NCBI GenBank assembly: GCA_003526465.1
Contig: DPWD01000033.1
Location: forward strand, 1 to 7,486
Origin: Hyphomonadaceae bacterium
GTDB taxonomy: Bacteria > Pseudomonadota > Alphaproteobacteria > Caulobacterales > Aquidulcibacteraceae
DNA: 7,486 bases
Reading direction: 5' to 3'
The notes under the pieces are model-generated. The model was not told the origin of the DNA and made no database searches. It worked only from the letters and a program-made list of their open reading frames with translations. A program made the position numbers and the translations under genes. This document shows, one piece after another, positions 4,620 to 7,486 of the stretch. Each line of letters begins with the position of its first letter. Positions within the stretch are counted from its first letter, which is position 1.

Positions 4620-5720
4620 GTGTTGATTTTTGCGGCAGCGCTAGGTCTCTTCGCCACTGCCGCGGCGCGCGACGCCCCTGCACCGGTGAGCCAAGCCGCC
4701 ATCGCCGCCGCCCGACCGCCGACGCAGCTCTCGGCCTATCGCTTCTTCCGCGACGCCGCCGCGCGCGAGCCCAACACTGGCGTAACGCCCTACGATCTCA
4801 ACACGCCGCTCTGGTCGGATGGCGCGCTCAAGTTCCGCTATGTGTACATGCCGCCCGGCGCGCAGGCGCGATATAACAGCGAGACCGTGTTCGAGTTTCC
4901 GGTCGGCGCGGTGCTGATCAAGACCTTCGCCTTCGCATCCGACATGCGCCGGCCAACCGAGAATTTGCGCTTCCTGGAAACGCGCCTGCTCATCCGCCGC
5001 GCCGAGGGCTGGCTGGCGCTGCCTTATGTCTGGAACGAAGCGCAGACGGAAGCGACGCTCGCGCCCGCGGGTGCGATCCTGCCGGTGAATTTCACCGATG
5101 TGGACGGCGCAGCGGTCGCGCTGGAATGGGCGGTTCCCAATCGCAATCAGTGCAAGGGCTGCCATGACCATGCCGGAGAGATCACGCCGATTGGACCGAC
5201 CGCGCGGAATCTGAATCGCAGCATCTTTTATCCCGTTCAGCCGTACATGCTGCACGACCTACGCGTCGAAGCCGTTTGGCAGAACCAACTCGCTATGTGG
5301 GTAGAGCGCGGCATATTGGACCAAGGACCCCCTGATGCACCGCGCGTTCCCGATGTCTACGAATCCGTAGCGACCCTAGAACAACGCGCGCGCGCCTATC
5401 TCGATGTGAATTGCGCCCACTGCCACAACCCGGAGGGGCCAGCGCACACCTCGGGCCTCGATCTCAGTTGGGCCCAACAAGAACCCGTCCGCTGGGGCGT
5501 GCTGAAGCGGCCGGTCGCGGCGGGGCGCGCTTCGGCCGGCTTCGACTTCTCCATCGAGCCGGGGCATCCCGAGCGCTCCATCCTGCTTCACCGCATGGAG
5601 AGCACCGACCCCGGCGTGATGATGCCCGAACTCGGCCGCCAACGCGCCGACCCGCACGCCGTAGCACTCATGCGCGAATGGATCGCGGGCATGGACGCGG
5701 ACGGGCGGGCGCGCGATTAG
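4620..5720 (+). CDS. Secreted diheme c-type cytochrome (SO2930 / HNE_0200 family, TIGR03806-like)
   Basis: Read from GTG 4620 the protein has 366 residues. A hydrophobic segment (1-14) ending AAA (14-16) looks like a signal-peptide core. The family block includes LWSDGALKFRYVYMPPG (64-80), FPVGAVLIKTFAF (93-105), TRLLIR (121-126), YVWNEAQTEATL (136-147) and PNRNQCKGCH (173-182). Two haem-binding CxxCH motifs are present: C178-K-G-C181-H182 and C265-A-H-C268-H269. Methionines such as M334/M335 (VMMPELGR) could be axial ligands. It should carry electrons in the periplasm, but donor and acceptor are unknown. It follows the beta-helix gene, its usual partner. The start is uncertain: no in-frame ATG exists upstream. 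The choices are TTG 4482 (AGGGA 8 bases before it, 4 bases after the previous stop), which translates the whole palindromic repeat and gives 412 residues, or GTG 4620 / TTG 4623 after the repeat. From 4620 the signal peptide lacks its basic N-terminus. Confidence 0.88.
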   Translation: MLIFAAALGLFATAAARDAPAPVSQAAIAAARPPTQLSAYRFFRDAAAREPNTGVTPYDLNTPLWSDGALKFRYVYMPPGAQARYNSETVFEFPVGAVLIKTFAFASDMRRPTENLRFLETRLLIRRAEGWLALPYVWNEAQTEATLAPAGAILPVNFTDVDGAAVALEWAVPNRNQCKGCHDHAGEITPIGPTARNLNRSIFYPVQPYMLHDLRVEAVWQNQLAMWVERGILDQGPPDAPRVPDVYESVATLEQRARAYLDVNCAHCHNPEGPAHTSGLDLSWAQQEPVRWGVLKRPVAAGRASAGFDFSIEPGHPERSILLHRMESTDPGVMMPELGRQRADPHAVALMREWIAGMDADGRARD

Positions 5721-5721
5721 C

Positions 5722-6162
5722 TCAGTGCGGCAGGTTTATGTTCACGAACCCAATAGCGATGAGCGCATGGAAGGTCAGCGCAATCAGCACGATCGATCCC
5801 ACCGAGAAGATCAGGAAGCGGATTATGATGATGTTGATTGTCGCTTGCACCAGCGAGTGCACCACGCGGATCGCGACATAGAGCCAAGCGAGCCCGATAT
5901 TGATGTCGTTGGCCTGGTCGAGCAATTCGAGCGCGAAGCAGATTGCGTAGAAGATGGTCGGCTGCTCCATCAGATGATTGTAATTGTTGGCGGGGTTGGT
6001 CGCCCACGCCGGCATCGTCTCCATCTGCGCCTTGGTGGCCGAGCCGGGCTTGATTTTCGCCGCCCGCATGGCCGGTATGCGCGTTGCGTAAAGCCAAAAC
6101 AGCATCACCAGCGACCAAGCCGCCAGCACCACAACCGGCGCAATCATTCCGTTGTCGTACAT
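5722..6162 (-). CDS. MAPEG-family integral membrane protein
   Basis: The protein has 146 residues with four predicted membrane helices (about 7-27, 65-83, 88-106, 114-138). The N-P-A-N-N-Y-N-H-L-M-E-Q-P motif (56-68), followed by TIFYAICFAL, matches the NxxxxxxxE-x-P/FY region conserved in the MAPEG superfamily. That superfamily includes microsomal glutathione transferases, FLAP and LTC4 synthase. Bacterial members of this short type mostly have no known substrate, and glutathione-dependent activity is only a family-based possibility. I chose ATG 6162 because GGGGAG lies 8 bases upstream on this strand; an ATG ten codons earlier is possible. The frame can be extended to 6333, but that would overlap the start of the divergent gene. 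Its stop is separated by a single base from the cytochrome stop on the opposite strand, with no terminator between. Confidence 0.85.
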   Translation of the reverse strand: MYDNGMIAPVVVLAAWSLVMLFWLYATRIPAMRAAKIKPGSATKAQMETMPAWATNPANNYNHLMEQPTIFYAICFALELLDQANDINIGLAWLYVAIRVVHSLVQATINIIIIRFLIFSVGSIVLIALTFHALIAIGFVNINLPH

Positions 6163-6223
6163 TCCACTCTCTCCCCTCTTAGAGGCGGTCATCCTCGCCT
6201 CATCCGCATGACAATGGCAGAAG

Positions 6224-6238
6224 CGCGCCATCGGCGCG
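6224..6238. other. Inverted repeat in the divergent intergenic region
   Basis: CGCGCC (6224-6229) and GGCGCG (6233-6238) flank ATC. This lies between the divergent MAPEG and yqhA genes, upstream of the proposed yqhA promoter. It could be an operator or simply chance in GC-rich sequence. A weaker palindrome, CCTCTTAGAGG (6176-6186), lies beside the MAPEG ribosome site. On the minus strand a -35-like TTGTCA (6214-6209) has no good -10 partner. Confidence 0.25.
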
Positions 6239-6246
6239 AGTCGGGC

Positions 6247-6275
6247 TTGGCTGGTTTGGACGCGGACCCTATGGT
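6247..6275 (+). promoter_or_regulatory. Candidate sigma-70-type promoter of yqhA
   Basis: TTGGCT (6247-6252) and TATGGT (6270-6275) each match four of six consensus bases and are exactly 17 bases apart. The expected transcription start near 6282 gives a leader of about 20 bases. GGGGG (6293-6297) is the only ribosome-site candidate before ATG 6302. Confidence 0.45.
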
Positions 6276-6301
6276 CCCGGTTTTTCGGGTGTGGGGGTCC
6301 A

Positions 6302-6862
6302 ATGGCGAAAGTTCCAGAAACCGACCGGCGCAAGACGCCGTTCCTCGAAGCCGCGATCGAGTGGCTGATCTACACCAGCCGCTGGCTGCTGGCGCCTATC
6401 TATCTCGGGCTGATCGCGGCGCTCGCCATCCTGATCGTGACGTTTTTCCGTGAACTCTACACCCAGGTCCCGCAGGTGCTCACCATGGAGGAAACCGACA
6501 TCATTCTGCTGGTGCTGACCCTGGTGGACCTGTCGCTCGCTGGCAATCTGGTGCTGATCATTCTGTTTTCGGGCTACGAGAATTTCGTCTCTAAAATCGA
6601 CGCCGCGCACAGGGATCACGATCGCCCGGAATGGATGGGCACGCTCGATTTCTCGGGCCTCAAGATCAAGCTCATCGCCTCGATCGTGGCGATCTCGGGA
6701 ATTCATTTGCTCAAGATTTTCATGAATATCCATCAGTACGAAGAGCGCGATTTGCTGTGGTACACAATCATCCACCTGACCTTCATCACCTCGGGCGTCG
6801 CCTTCGCCTTGATGGATTGGATCGTGGAGCTTTCGCACAAGGTGAACGCCAAGAGCGAATAA
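6302..6862 (+). CDS. yqhA: YqhA / UPF0114 (TIGR00645) family inner-membrane protein
   Basis: The protein has 186 residues and closely follows the E. coli YqhA pattern as I remember it. The shared blocks are SRWLLAPIYLGL (26-37), TDIILLVLTLVDLSLAGNL (65-83), FSGYENFVS (89-97), SIVAISGIHLLKIFM (127-141) and WYTIIHLTF (153-161). Four membrane helices are likely, at about 28-49, 67-89, 121-141 and 152-172, with a charged loop between the second and third (98-118). The N-terminus is about a dozen residues longer than in E. coli. The family is widespread and conserved, but its function is not established. It is transcribed away from the MAPEG gene and converges on argS, with 18 bases between the stop codons and no obvious intrinsic terminator. 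Confidence 0.92.
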   Translation: MAKVPETDRRKTPFLEAAIEWLIYTSRWLLAPIYLGLIAALAILIVTFFRELYTQVPQVLTMEETDIILLVLTLVDLSLAGNLVLIILFSGYENFVSKIDAAHRDHDRPEWMGTLDFSGLKIKLIASIVAISGIHLLKIFMNIHQYEERDLLWYTIIHLTFITSGVAFALMDWIVELSHKVNAKSE

Positions 6863-6880
6863 AACCCCACGCGGGCAGCA

Positions 6881-7486
6881 TCACATCCGCGCGGGCGTCT
6901 CTATGCCGAGTAGGTCGAGGGACAGGCTGAGTTGGCGTAAGGTCGCCTCCGCGAGCGCCAGCCGCGAGGCGCGGGTTGGCCCCTCCGATGTCAGGATGTG
7001 GCAACGATCGTAGAACGCCGAAAACTCGCGCGCGAGCGCGTAGGCGTGTTCGGCCAGGAAGTGTGGCGCGCGCTTGTCGTAGGCTAGCGTAAGCGCGTGC
7101 TCGAAGCCGTCGAGCGTCAGCGACAGCGCGCGTTCGGCGGCGTGTTCGATGTTGATTGGCCCGGCGACGACCCCTTCGGCCTCCGCCTTGCGCAGGATGC
7201 TTTTGATGCGCACGGCTTGGTAGAGCAGGTAGGGCCCGGTTTTGCCTTCGAAGCTCATGAAACGATCGAGATCGAACACGTAGGAGGTGCCGCGGAAATT
7301 TGAGAGATCGGCGAACTTGATCGCCGCAATCGCCACCTTGTGGGCGATGTCCTCGAATTCTTCGCTCGAGAAATCCGCGCCGATCTCGGCTTCGCGCAAG
7401 CGCGTGCGCGCCTTTTCCTCGGCCTGGCCGATCAGATCGTTGAGCTTGAGCACGCCGCCAGCGCGGGTCTTGAACGGCTTGCCGTC
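6881..7486 (-). CDS. argS: Arginyl-tRNA synthetase, C-terminal part (5' end outside window)
   Basis: 201 residues are visible, running from the right edge of the window to TGA at 6881-6883. The stretch begins [18 protein letters not shown], the ArgRS equivalent of the class I KMSKS loop, which lacks the canonical KMSKS. An [31 protein letters not shown] segment follows (about 68-97). The DALR-type anticodon-binding domain covers about 85-201 and ends in [10 protein letters not shown], the typical ArgRS C-terminus. The enzyme charges tRNA-Arg in the cytoplasm and is essential. The HIGH motif and the N-terminal domain lie beyond the window. Nothing suggests a break in the visible part. The GTG at 7453 is an internal valine codon, not the start. 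Confidence 0.96.
   Translation of the reverse strand, partial: DGKPFKTRAGGVLKLNDLIGQAEEKARTRLREAEIGADFSSEEFEDIAHKVAIAAIKFADLSNFRGTSYVFDLDRFMSFEGKTGPYLLYQAVRIKSILRKAEAEGVVAGPINIEHAAERALSLTLDGFEHALTLAYDKRAPHFLAEHAYALAREFSAFYDRCHILTSEGPTRASRLALAEATLRQLSLSLDLLGIETPARM

Noticed and set aside
5714..5750. tRNA-like string: GATTAGCTCAGTG (D-arm-like) followed by GTTCACGAACCC (T-loop-like)
   Set aside because: The two motifs are only about 12 bases apart, with no room for an anticodon arm and no acceptor stem. Both fall in the 3' ends of the cytochrome and MAPEG genes.
6163..6333. Extension of the MAPEG frame upstream to 6333
   Set aside because: It would overlap the start of the divergent yqhA gene and its likely promoter, and the added residues do not look like family sequence.

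Overview
This GC-rich window reads as chromosomal DNA of an alphaproteobacterium, possibly near the Caulobacterales/Hyphomonadaceae. The evidence is the Sua5 plus FAD-oxidase pair, the beta-helix/diheme-cytochrome pair (families typified, as I recall, by Hyphomonas and Shewanella members), a short lysine-rich histone-like gene and a REP-like palindromic repeat. The taxonomic placement is inference. I see no phage, transposase, CRISPR array, tRNA or rRNA. No gene-free gap exceeds about 170 bases.

Layout: (1) 1-1571, + strand: the 3' end of a Sua5-type threonylcarbamoyl-AMP synthase, then a complete D-2-hydroxyacid (D-2-hydroxyglutarate-like) FAD dehydrogenase. (2) 1572-1960: an AT-rich leader, a 42-residue Lys/Ala-rich histone H1-like gene (1740-1868) with a strong Shine-Dalgarno, then three consecutive hairpins, the last a good intrinsic terminator. 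(3) 2006-2724: a half-length UPF0016/GDT1-type cation transporter gene overlapping a NUDIX hydrolase gene by ATGA. (4) 2802-3194: an unrecognised lipoprotein, lower in GC than its neighbours. (5) 3257-5720: a secreted parallel beta-helix protein followed by a secreted diheme c-type cytochrome. This is a recurrent gene pair of unknown function, here separated by a composite palindromic repeat that obscures the cytochrome start. (6) 5722-6162, - strand: a MAPEG-family membrane protein converging on the cytochrome with one base between the stop codons. (7) 6302-6862, + strand: a YqhA/UPF0114 membrane protein divergent from MAPEG. (8) 6881-7486, - strand: the C-terminal third of arginyl-tRNA synthetase, running off the window.

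The best candidate for an under-described system is the beta-helix/diheme-cytochrome pair. Both proteins carry export signals, so they probably work together outside the inner membrane, but their substrate and electron partner are unknown. The second most interesting item is the tiny histone-like gene with its structured 3' region. The remaining genes are housekeeping or widespread conserved families.
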